This document shows positions 1 through 5,334 of a stretch of DNA of 5,334 nt, piece after piece (the stretch's first letter is position 1; each line of letters begins with the position of its first letter). Origin of the DNA: a bacterium UBA4883 (lineage in GTDB: Bacteria > Bacillota > Clostridia > Oscillospirales > Acutalibacteraceae). The stretch covers positions 287-5,620 of the forward strand of contig DHDF01000096.1 in NCBI GenBank assembly GCA_002399225.1, given 5' to 3'. The notes below the pieces were generated by a model. The model had not been told where the DNA came from, made no database searches, and saw only the letters and a program-made list of their open reading frames with translations. The position numbers and the translations under genes were made by a program.

Positions 1-74
1 ATTTTTTCATCGCTTGTCTGCTTGAATTTTGAGGATATGCTTTCAAAATTCAAGCAGACAAGCGATGAAAAAAT
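1..74. repeat. Perfect inverted repeat, 32-bp arms, reaching the window edge
   Basis: Positions 1-32 are the exact reverse complement of 43-74, separated by a 10-nt loop (33-42). The match runs to base 1, so the true arm length may be greater. The right arm sits in a plausible reading frame. The left arm is its mirror image and gives implausible codons there. The eight bases next to the loop (AATTTTGA at 25-32, TCAAAATT at 43-50) could be a natural short repeat from which the longer copy arose. It is not a normal intrinsic terminator: the T-run precedes the stem and an A-run follows it on both strands. Confidence 0.9.
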
Positions 75-150
75 GCTGGATCTGAAGCGATGCATGGAGT
101 CCAAGCGTGGAGGCTTTTCCCGAAGGGGCGGCTCCAATCAGTCAAGGTAG
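1..150 (+). CDS. C-terminal tail of a probable S1-domain RNA-binding protein (5' end missing)
   Basis: Frame 1 is open from the first base to a TAG at 148-150. From about nt 25 it reads NFEDMLSKFKQTSDEKMLDL followed by a basic tail (KRCMESKRGGFSRRGGSNQSR). A charged FED-L-KF-..-DEK-LDLKR segment ending in Arg/Gly/Ser residues is what I recall from the C-termini of small clostridial S1 RNA-binding proteins related to Bacillus YabR (general stress protein 13 type). The S1 barrel itself lies outside the window, so the family is inferred from the tail alone. Codons 1-8 (IFSSLVCL) do not look like this family. They lie in the left arm of a perfect inverted repeat whose right arm encodes KFKQTSDEK, so they may not belong to the gene. 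A terminator follows 20 nt after the stop, which agrees with a real gene end. A chance open frame is the alternative. Confidence 0.55.
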   Translation: MFSSLVCLNFEDMLSKFKQTSDEKMLDLKRCMESKRGGFSRRGGSNQSR

Positions 151-169
151 AAAATAGAATTTTTATCAT

Positions 170-196
170 GCGGAGTGTTCGCACTCCGCTTTTTTT
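170..196 (+). terminator. Rho-independent terminator with UUCG loop
   Basis: An 8-bp perfect GC-rich stem, GCGGAGTG (170-177) with CACTCCGC (182-189), closes on the extra-stable tetraloop TTCG and is followed directly by seven T (190-196). It lies 20 nt after the stop of the upstream gene and would end its transcript. The T-run stops only three bases before the GGAGG of the next gene, so any downstream transcript must read through it or begin inside it. Confidence 0.9.
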
Positions 197-209
197 ATTG
201 GAGGCAGTT

Positions 210-1376
210 ATGCTGATTTGCAACGCGGAAATTCATACCATGGCGGGCCGAACCATTTCCAGCGGTTCTGTCAGAGTTCGGGACGGCAGAATCGAAACAG
301 TGTCCGAAGGAACGCTGACACCGGTTTCCGGGGAAGAGGTTTTGGACCTGCACGGCGCGGGGCTTTACCCCGGATTTATGGATGCCCATACGCATCTTGG
401 CATGTGGGAAGACGGGCTGACCTTTGAAGGGGACGACGGCAACGAAGAGACCGATCCTGTCTCGCCACAGCTGCGTGCCTTGGATGCCATCAATCCGATG
501 GACCGCTGCTTTTCAGAAGCGCTGGCGGCGGGCGTGACGACGGTAGTGACGGGACCCGGCAGCGCCAACCCAATCGGCGGCCAAATGACGGCGATGAAAA
601 CTTATGGAACCCGGGTTGACAACATGGTGGTCAAAGCGCCGCTTGCGATGAAGATGGCGCTGGGGGAAAACCCGAAGTCGGTTTATCACGGAAAAAACGA
701 GTCTCCTTCCACCCGCATGGCGACAGCCGCACTGATTCGAGAAGAGCTTTTCAAAGCCCGGCGGTATCAGCAGGCTCTGGAACGCGCACGTTCGGATGCA
801 AAGGCCGACCCGCCCGAGTTCAACCTGAAATGCGAATCGCTTCTGCCCGTGCTCCGCGGGGAGGAAGAAGTCCACTTTCATGCACACCGTGCCGACGATA
901 TCTATACGGCAATCCGCATTGCAAAAGAGTTCCGGCTCAACTATGTTATCATTCATGGAACGGAGGCCCATCTGATTACGGACGGGCTGCTTCAGGATCA
1001 GGTGAGGGTCCTTGCAGGCCCCATTCTTTGTGACCGCAGTAAGCCGGAACTTAAGAACCTTACGCCGGCCAGCCCCGGAATTTTGGCAAAGGCCGGAATT
1101 CTGACGGCGATTGTCACCGACCACCCCGTCGTTCCCATTCAGTACCTGCCGCTCTGCGCCGCTCTTGCCGCACGGGAAGGGATGGATCGGGAGGATGCGC
1201 TTCGCGCCATCACCGTCAATCCGGCGAAGATCTGTGGCATTGACGGACGGGTCGGTACAATTGAAGTGGGGAAAGATGCGGATTTGACGGCATTTGACGG
1301 GGATCCGCTTCGTCTGGAATCCAGACCGCTCTGCGTGATCGCGGGGGGAAAAGTCGTCAACGCGGCCGAACTGTAA
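210..1376 (+). CDS. Metal-dependent amidohydrolase, imidazolonepropionase-like
   Basis: This 388-residue protein belongs to the amidohydrolase superfamily (TIM-barrel cyclic amide/amine hydrolases, COG1228-like). The N-terminal beta-sandwich part (about 1-52, with VRVRDGRIETV) leads into YPGFMDAHTHLG, where H60-x-H62 is the first metal-binding motif. Other likely active-site positions are K148/E153 in the KMALGENPK segment, H224/H226 in HFHAHRADDI, H249 in IIHGTEA and D304 in VTDHPV. The C-terminal VNPAKICGIDGRVGTIEVGKDADL is the usual closing motif of the family. There is no signal peptide, so it should be cytosolic. I chose ATG 210 because GGAGG (200-204) lies 5 nt upstream; longer in-frame starts at 90 or 168 would place a terminator inside the gene and lack a good ribosome binding site. 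The substrate cannot be read from the sequence: hydrolysis of a cyclic amide, peptide-like or amine-bearing compound is possible. It is not a clear hutI, and no histidine-utilisation genes are nearby. Confidence 0.88.
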   Translation: MLICNAEIHTMAGRTISSGSVRVRDGRIETVSEGTLTPVSGEEVLDLHGAGLYPGFMDAHTHLGMWEDGLTFEGDDGNEETDPVSPQLRALDAINPMDRCFSEALAAGVTTVVTGPGSANPIGGQMTAMKTYGTRVDNMVVKAPLAMKMALGENPKSVYHGKNESPSTRMATAALIREELFKARRYQQALERARSDAKADPPEFNLKCESLLPVLRGEEEVHFHAHRADDIYTAIRIAKEFRLNYVIIHGTEAHLITDGLLQDQVRVLAGPILCDRSKPELKNLTPASPGILAKAGILTAIVTDHPVVPIQYLPLCAALAAREGMDREDALRAITVNPAKICGIDGRVGTIEVGKDADLTAFDGDPLRLESRPLCVIAGGKVVNAAEL

Positions 1377-1383
1377 AAAAGCG

Positions 1384-1431
1384 AGAAAAGCACGCCCAAG
1401 CGGCGATTTCAGCTTTTCTATTTTCTTTTCC
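1384..1431 (+). terminator. Probable terminator after the amidohydrolase
   Basis: AGAAAAGC (1384-1391) pairs with GCTTTTCT (1412-1419). Inside it, CGCC (1393-1396) pairs with GGCG (1402-1405), with a few unpaired bases between the two stems. A T-rich stretch broken by single A and C bases (1420-1431) follows. The outer stem is AT-rich, so termination is probably moderate. It begins 7 nt after the TAA of the amidohydrolase gene. Confidence 0.55.
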
Positions 1432-1440
1432 TTCGGCGTA

Positions 1441-1449
1441 TGCTATAGT
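1441..1449 (+). promoter_or_regulatory. Extended -10 promoter element ahead of hpf
   Basis: TGC followed by TATAGT (1444-1449) fits an extended -10 element (TGn-TATAAT with one mismatch) and lies 47 nt before the hpf start codon. The -35 region 17 bp upstream is T-rich and does not match TTGACA well, which an extended -10 can tolerate. In Bacillus subtilis hpf (yvyD) is driven by stress and stationary-phase sigma factors; I see no convincing sigma-B or sigma-H site here. Confidence 0.45.
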
Positions 1450-1496
1450 ATAGGCGGAGAATCATTTCTCCAAAGTACGCAGAAGGAGATGTTATC

Positions 1497-2030
1497 ATGA
1501 AGATCACAATTACCGGCAGAAAAGTCAATTTGCGGGACCATTTTAAAACGCTTGTGGAAAAGAAGCTCACTCGTTTTGACCGCATTTTCGACGAGGATGC
1601 GGAAGCAAAAGTGGTTGTAACTGTGCTGAAAAACCGTCAGACCGTTGAAATTACCATTCGCTCCCGCGGCATGTATTACCGCGCGGAATCCACTGCCGAT
1701 GAGATGAATGATGCGCTGGATGAAGTGGTCGATGCACTCTCGAGCCAGATTCGCAGGAATAAAAACCGTTTGACAAAGCGGATTCACTATTCGGCGCTGA
1801 CTGAGGATTTCCAGGAATCCCCTGCGGAAACGGAGCAGCCTGAAGAATACCGGGTTGTCCGCACCAAGCATTTCTGCGTTAAGCCCATGAGCGTGGAAGA
1901 AGCGATTCTGCAAATGAATCTGTTGGAGCATCAGTTCTTTATGTTCCGCAATCAAGAAGACAATGAAATTAACGTGGTCTACAAGCGCAAAGGCGGCAAT
2001 TATGGACTGCTGACGCCGGATGTGGAATAA
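1497..2030 (+). CDS. hpf: Ribosome hibernation promoting factor, long form
   Basis: The 177-residue product is the long HPF typical of Firmicutes (usually about 180-190 residues). The N-terminal domain (about 1-98, from MKITITGRKVNLRDHF) is the YfiA/RaiA fold that occupies the mRNA/tRNA channel of the 30S subunit. A short acidic linker (about 102-117) follows. The C-terminal domain (about 118-175) carries the family signature VVRTKHFCVKPMSVEEAILQ and the INVVYKRKGGNYGLL stretch, and mediates dimerisation of two ribosomes into silent 100S particles. It acts in the cytosol in stationary phase or stress and protects idle ribosomes. AAGGAG at 1483-1488 lies 8 nt before ATG 1497, which fixes the start. 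The gene is flanked by terminators and has its own -10-like element, so it is probably a separate unit, perhaps with read-through into the methyltransferase gene. Confidence 0.97.
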   Translation: MKITITGRKVNLRDHFKTLVEKKLTRFDRIFDEDAEAKVVVTVLKNRQTVEITIRSRGMYYRAESTADEMNDALDEVVDALSSQIRRNKNRLTKRIHYSALTEDFQESPAETEQPEEYRVVRTKHFCVKPMSVEEAILQMNLLEHQFFMFRNQEDNEINVVYKRKGGNYGLLTPDVE

Positions 2031-2036
2031 CATCCG
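2017..2036 (+). repeat. Small hairpin spanning the hpf stop codon
   Basis: CGGATGT (2017-2023) and ACATCCG (2030-2036) form a perfect 7-bp stem with a 6-nt loop that contains most of the TAA stop of hpf. An A-rich stretch follows rather than a T-run, so it is not a terminator by itself. It could help stabilise the hpf mRNA 3' end, or be chance. Confidence 0.35.
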
Positions 2037-2058
2037 AAAAATAAATGTGAAATGAATG

Positions 2059-2090
2059 GGAAGGGCCGCAGGTCGCGGCCCTTCCTTTGT
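2059..2090 (+). terminator. Strong hairpin terminator after hpf
   Basis: An 11-bp perfect stem, GGAAGGGCCGC (2059-2069) with GCGGCCCTTCC (2075-2085), has a 5-nt loop and is followed by TTTGT. The stem is very stable but the T-run is short, so termination is probably incomplete. The ribosome binding site of the next gene starts five bases later (2095-2101), leaving no space for a separate promoter, so some read-through from hpf or a promoter inside hpf is expected. Confidence 0.7.
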
Positions 2091-2106
2091 GAGGAAAGGG
2101 GAAAAG

Positions 2107-3225
2107 ATGGAGGATTACAAATTGGTCTGCCCCTGCCTGCTGGGGGTGGAGGGCCTTGTCGCCGGCGAACTCAGGCGGATGGGTGCGGAGAATGTGGAGG
2201 CGCAGAATGGCCGGGTGGCCTTTTCAGGATCGTCGGAAATGCTGGCGCGCGCCAATCTTTGGTCCCGCTGCGGAGAGAGAATTCAAATCCTAGTGGGGGA
2301 GTTCACCGCGCGAAGTTTTGAAGAACTGTTTCAAGGGGTCAGGGCGCTGCCATGGGAGCGCTGGATCGGCAAACGGGATGCGTTTCCCGTAAAGGGTTCC
2401 AGCTTATCTTCAAAACTGGCAAGCGTTCCAGACTGCCAGTCAATCATCAAAAAAGCGGTTGTAGAGCGCCTGAAACAAAGATATTTCGTCCAATGGTTTG
2501 AAGAGACGGGGACGAAATACCAGATTCAGTTTTTGATTCTGAAAGACCGGGTTAGTCTGATGATCGACACTTCTGGGGTAGGGCTGCACAAACGGGGATA
2601 CCGTGCGAACTCTGCGGTCGCCCCAATCAAGGAAACACTTGCCGCCGCTATGGTGTCGCTTTCCCGCGTCCGGAAAGACGGCAGGCTGATCGATCCATTT
2701 TGCGGTTCCGGCACGATCCTGATTGAAGGCGCCATGAGGGCGAAGAATCTTGCGCCGGGACTGGGACGCCGTTTTGCCGCGGAGAATTTTTCGTGCCTCG
2801 ATGAAAAAGTCTGGAAAGCAGAACGGGAACGCGCGCGCGAACTCGTTCAGCGCGATGTGCCGTTTGAAGCGCTCGGTTTTGATACGGACCCCGCAGCGGT
2901 TGCGCTGACGGGGGAAAATGCGAAAAAAGCCGGCGTGGCGGACTGCGTTCATGTAAAAAAGCAAGATTTCTCCCAGTTCCGCGCAGACGGCGATTCCGGC
3001 TGCGTCATTTGCAACCCGCCCTATGGGGAACGCCTGCTAGACCTCCGGCAGGCGCGGGAACTTTACCGTATGATGGGGCGTGAATTTGAGCGCAAACGTT
3101 TCTGGAGCTACTCTATCATCAGCCCGGATGAAACTTTTGAAGCCTGTTTCGGAAGGAAGGCCGATAAAAGAAGAAAACTGTACAACGGGATGATCCGTTG
3201 TCAGTATTATATGTATTTTAAATAA
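2107..3225 (+). CDS. ypsC: THUMP-domain class I SAM-dependent RNA methyltransferase (YpsC/RlmL type)
   Basis: The 372-residue protein has a ferredoxin-like/THUMP RNA-binding region in roughly residues 1-156 and a Rossmann-type methyltransferase domain after it. Clear motifs are LHKRGYR (160-166), the SAM-binding DPFCGSGT (196-203), the acidic FDTDP (258-262) at the end of the second strand, and the catalytic NPPYGER (303-309), typical of guanine-N2 or adenine-N6 methyltransferases. The family (UPF0020) includes Bacillus YpsC and the N-terminal half of E. coli RlmL, which makes m2G2445 in 23S rRNA; the same target is likely here but not proven. The C-terminal RlmK half of the E. coli protein is absent, as is usual in Firmicutes. 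ATG 2107 is preceded by AAAGGGG (2095-2101) at 5 nt. A longer frame from 2056 would translate the hpf terminator and is unlikely. It probably heads an operon with the next two genes. Confidence 0.92.
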   Translation: MEDYKLVCPCLLGVEGLVAGELRRMGAENVEAQNGRVAFSGSSEMLARANLWSRCGERIQILVGEFTARSFEELFQGVRALPWERWIGKRDAFPVKGSSLSSKLASVPDCQSIIKKAVVERLKQRYFVQWFEETGTKYQIQFLILKDRVSLMIDTSGVGLHKRGYRANSAVAPIKETLAAAMVSLSRVRKDGRLIDPFCGSGTILIEGAMRAKNLAPGLGRRFAAENFSCLDEKVWKAERERARELVQRDVPFEALGFDTDPAAVALTGENAKKAGVADCVHVKKQDFSQFRADGDSGCVICNPPYGERLLDLRQARELYRMMGREFERKRFWSYSIISPDETFEACFGRKADKRRKLYNGMIRCQYYMYFK

Positions 3226-3232
3226 GGGCAGA

Positions 3233-3248
3233 GGAGGAGCACGGTTTG
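3233..3248 (+). promoter_or_regulatory. Ribosome binding site that supports a TTG start
   Basis: GGAGGAG at 3233-3239 is followed by 6 nt and then TTG 3246-3248. The nearest in-frame ATG (3267) is 27 nt away from this site, too far for it to serve. The strong Shine-Dalgarno therefore decides for the rare TTG start. Confidence 0.7.
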
Positions 3249-3653
3249 TTTCAGGAAGACTGGGTGATGCGCCAGATCGAGAGCATCGTTGATTTTCTGA
3301 CGGTTGCCATTCTGGGGAAAAAGTCGGCCAGAATGGAAAACCATGACATTCAGAAGGAAAGCGGAGACGGGAGCATGGACCGGCTTTCTTTGCAACTGGT
3401 GAGGATGATCCGGGAAAAACGGCTTCATGAGGCTGAAAATCTGCTCTTTGACCAGATGAAACCACGGGATGAACAGTCCCTGGCGGCAGCCGTAGATTTT
3501 TATTCCAGGCTGAACCTGCTTGACGACAAAACTCTGGAAAGTTGTCATTTTTCACGAGCGGAGATCTCGGACGGGCTGAGGAGGGCTTCCGGCATGTTCG
3601 GAATCTCTTTGGGCGTGCTGTTTCCGCCCGCGCAGGGGGAGAAGGACGGATGA
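3246..3653 (+). CDS. Small uncharacterised protein, DUF6483-like
   Basis: This is a 135-residue soluble protein with no signal peptide and no convincing transmembrane segment. The opening MFQEDWVMRQIESIVDFL resembles the start of DUF6483 proteins of Clostridia as I remember them; this needs a profile search. Residues about 46-72 (LSLQLVRMIREKRLHEAENLLFDQM) and 77-95 are probably alpha-helical, with the look of a TPR-like helical hairpin. The function is unknown. Its TTG start lies 20 nt after the methyltransferase stop, and its TGA (3651-3653) overlaps the ATG of the lipid kinase gene, so expression of the two is probably coupled. That suggests, without proving, a role connected with the lipid kinase. 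The gene is probably real: it is preceded by a strong ribosome binding site and fits between its neighbours with no slack. Confidence 0.8.
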   Translation: MFQEDWVMRQIESIVDFLTVAILGKKSARMENHDIQKESGDGSMDRLSLQLVRMIREKRLHEAENLLFDQMKPRDEQSLAAAVDFYSRLNLLDDKTLESCHFSRAEISDGLRRASGMFGISLGVLFPPAQGEKDG

Positions 3654-4588
3654 GATATGTCCTGATCATAAATCCGGCGGCGGGCAAACGGGATCCTTCC
3701 GAAACGGTTTTGCCGCCGGTCCGGCACTTTTTTCTGGAGCAGGGACTAAACCCCGTCTGCTATCTGACGCGGGAACCCGGAGAGGCGGTTAAGCTGGCGG
3801 CGCGGGAAGCGGGGCGGGAGGGCCCGGTCCGGATCTATGCGATCGGCGGCGACGGCACCTTGGCCGAAATCGCCCAGGGAGCTGCTGGAAAGGAAAATGC
3901 AGAAATTGGGATTTTCCCATGCGGAACGGGGAATGACTATGTCAGGTCATTTGCACCCCGGCAGCGCTTTCTTTCGCCTGAGTTGCAGGTTGCCGGCGCC
4001 TCCAGGCCGGTTGATTTGATTCGCTCTGAACTTGGCGTTTCCATTAATCTCTGCTCCGTCGGAATGGACGCGAGAGTTTCTCTGGAAACGAGGCGTCTTA
4101 AGCGGGTCCCTTTCCTCAGCGGCTCCGCTGCATATGATCTTGCATTGCTGAAAACCCTTGCCGGCAGGATTGGGGAGAACCTGCGCATCCGCATTGACGG
4201 CGGCAAGGAGTTTGAGGGGTGCTTTTTATTTGTTCTCGCCGCCAGCGGGCAGTATTACGGCGGGGGATACCACGGCGCTCCGAAAGCCGTGCCGGACGAC
4301 GGCCTTCTGGACTTTGTTCTGATCCGCAAACCGCCGCCGCTGCGGATTCCAAAGCTTGCCGGCATGTACAAGGCGGGCCGGCATATCGGCGCAAAAGAAT
4401 TTGACGGTATCCTGACCTTTCGGCGCGGGACTGAGATGGAAGTTTTCGCAGACAAGCCCGTCGCCTCCAACCGGGATGGAGAAATCGCTCTGGTTCAGGC
4501 GGTCAGCTACCGGGTGCTGCCCCATGCGGCCCGTTTTATAGTCCCGGAAGAACGGCATGACTTGGGGGAATTTGTAAATAATTTGTGA
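3650..4588 (+). CDS. Diacylglycerol kinase-family lipid kinase (DgkB/YegS/BmrU type)
   Basis: The 312-residue product is a complete member of the DAGK catalytic-domain family (usually about 290-320 residues). Motifs in order are NPAAGK (8-13), the nucleotide-binding GGDGT (66-70), GTGND (92-96), GMDA (138-141), GGGYHGAPKAVPDDGLLD (204-221) and DGE (276-278), whose Glu is the probable catalytic base by analogy with staphylococcal DgkB. It would phosphorylate diacylglycerol or a related lipid with ATP at the cytoplasmic membrane face; in Gram-positives DgkB recycles diacylglycerol released during lipoteichoic acid synthesis back to phosphatidic acid. YegS- or BmrU-like specificity cannot be excluded. 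ATG 3650 overlaps the TGA of the preceding gene (ATGA), with GGGGAG (3636-3641) 8 nt upstream. An upstream in-frame ATG at 3542 would overlap that gene by over 100 nt and is unlikely. The DGE motif is preceded by Arg rather than the hydrophobic residue I would expect. Confidence 0.93.
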   Translation: MRYVLIINPAAGKRDPSETVLPPVRHFFLEQGLNPVCYLTREPGEAVKLAAREAGREGPVRIYAIGGDGTLAEIAQGAAGKENAEIGIFPCGTGNDYVRSFAPRQRFLSPELQVAGASRPVDLIRSELGVSINLCSVGMDARVSLETRRLKRVPFLSGSAAYDLALLKTLAGRIGENLRIRIDGGKEFEGCFLFVLAASGQYYGGGYHGAPKAVPDDGLLDFVLIRKPPPLRIPKLAGMYKAGRHIGAKEFDGILTFRRGTEMEVFADKPVASNRDGEIALVQAVSYRVLPHAARFIVPEERHDLGEFVNNL

Positions 4589-4601
4589 AATTCATTTTTT
4601 T
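4568..4601 (+). terminator. Possible weak terminator at the end of the lipid kinase gene
   Basis: GAATTT (4568-4573) can pair with AAATTC (4588-4593) around the TGA stop, followed by seven T at 4595-4601. The stem is short and wholly AT-rich with a 14-nt loop, so efficient termination is doubtful. It is the only candidate before the groES promoter. Confidence 0.3.
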
Positions 4602-4614
4602 CTTAGAAAACCTC

Positions 4615-4643
4615 TTGATTTTTAACAGAGAAGCAGATAAAAT
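4615..4643 (+). promoter_or_regulatory. Sigma-A promoter of groES-groEL
   Basis: TTGATT (-35, 4615-4620) and TAAAAT (-10, 4638-4643) are separated by exactly 17 bp. Transcription would start near 4650, inside the CIRCE element, so a bound HrcA would block it. Confidence 0.88.
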
Positions 4644-4647
4644 ATTC

Positions 4648-4674
4648 TTAGCACTCAAGGTTAATGAGTGCTAA
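4648..4674 (+). promoter_or_regulatory. CIRCE operator (HrcA binding site)
   Basis: TTAGCACTC (4648-4656), nine spacer bases and GAGTGCTAA (4666-4674) match the CIRCE consensus without a mismatch. HrcA binds this inverted repeat as a repressor and loses activity when GroEL is occupied by unfolded protein, so the operon is induced by heat or misfolding. It lies just after the -10 box and 30 nt before the groES start. Confidence 0.98.
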
Positions 4675-4686
4675 ATGAAACAATGA

Positions 4687-5334
<648 letters not shown>

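Noticed and set aside
1..74. The long inverted repeat as an intrinsic terminator
   Set aside because: On either strand the T-run lies before the stem and an A-run after it, the opposite of what termination needs.
90..209. N-terminal extension of the amidohydrolase from ATG 90 or 168
   Set aside because: It would translate through a strong terminator, has no ribosome binding site, and adds 40 or 14 residues unlike the family; ATG 210 has GGAGG at 5 nt.
513..1124. 203-residue open frame on the minus strand inside the amidohydrolase gene
   Set aside because: It is antisense to a clear gene and its protein lacks recognisable motifs; long antisense frames are common in GC-richer coding DNA.
1443..2033. 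196-residue open frame on the minus strand covering hpf
   Set aside because: It lies fully opposite the unmistakable hpf gene, and its translation shows no domain.
2052..2321. 89-residue open frame at the hpf/methyltransferase junction
   Set aside because: It starts before the terminator hairpin and runs out of frame through the methyltransferase gene, without a ribosome binding site.
3542..3649. Upstream start of the lipid kinase at ATG 3542
   Set aside because: It would overlap the preceding gene by over 100 nt; the family begins with hydrophobic residues then NPxxGK, which fits ATG 3650.
3037..3687. 216-residue minus-strand open frame across the end of the methyltransferase and the DUF6483-like gene
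   Set aside because: Its Pro/Arg/Ser-rich sequence has no family motif, and the + strand genes there have good ribosome binding sites and overlaps.
3674..3719. CCGGCGGC/GCCGCCGG inverted repeat early in the lipid kinase gene
   Set aside because: The 8-bp arms are 30 nt apart within GC-rich coding sequence, with no T-run; most likely a codon-use coincidence.

Overview
The window looks like chromosomal housekeeping DNA from a Gram-positive, low-to-moderate GC bacterium, most likely a member of the Clostridia (an Oscillospiraceae/Ruminococcaceae-type genome is my best guess). The grounds are strong GGAGG-type ribosome binding sites, a perfect CIRCE operator ahead of groES-groEL, a long-form hibernation factor, a TTG start with a strong Shine-Dalgarno, and a small protein resembling the clostridial DUF6483 family. 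The genus is inference; nothing here fixes it. All real genes lie on the + strand.

Layout. Positions 1-150 hold the 3' end of a gene whose product ends in a basic Arg/Gly/Ser-rich tail, probably an S1-domain RNA-binding protein. The first 74 bases form a perfect 32-bp-arm inverted repeat that reaches the window edge and looks like a fold-back junction. A UUCG-loop terminator (170-196) follows, then a metal-dependent amidohydrolase (210-1376) and a second, weaker terminator. hpf (1497-2030) has its own promoter-like sequence and a strong hairpin after it. Next come a THUMP-domain RNA methyltransferase of the YpsC/RlmL type (2107-3225), a small DUF6483-like protein with a TTG start (3246-3653), and a diacylglycerol kinase-like lipid kinase (3650-4588) whose ATG overlaps the preceding stop. 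A sigma-A promoter with CIRCE then drives groES (4705-4989) and groEL (from 5033, cut by the window end).

How they fit together. Several products concern translation or protein quality: the probable S1 RNA-binding protein, HPF (ribosome dimerisation in stationary phase), the rRNA methyltransferase, and the GroES/GroEL chaperonin under HrcA control. The methyltransferase, DUF6483-like and lipid kinase genes are tightly packed and probably co-transcribed. The amidohydrolase has no obvious functional link to its neighbours.

No gap longer than 300 bases lacks a gene. I found no tRNA, rRNA, CRISPR array, insertion sequence or phage feature, and no evidence for a novel multi-gene system. The items most worth a second look are the fold-back repeat at the left edge, the two places where an intrinsic terminator lies directly against the next gene's ribosome binding site, and the coupled DUF6483/lipid kinase pair.
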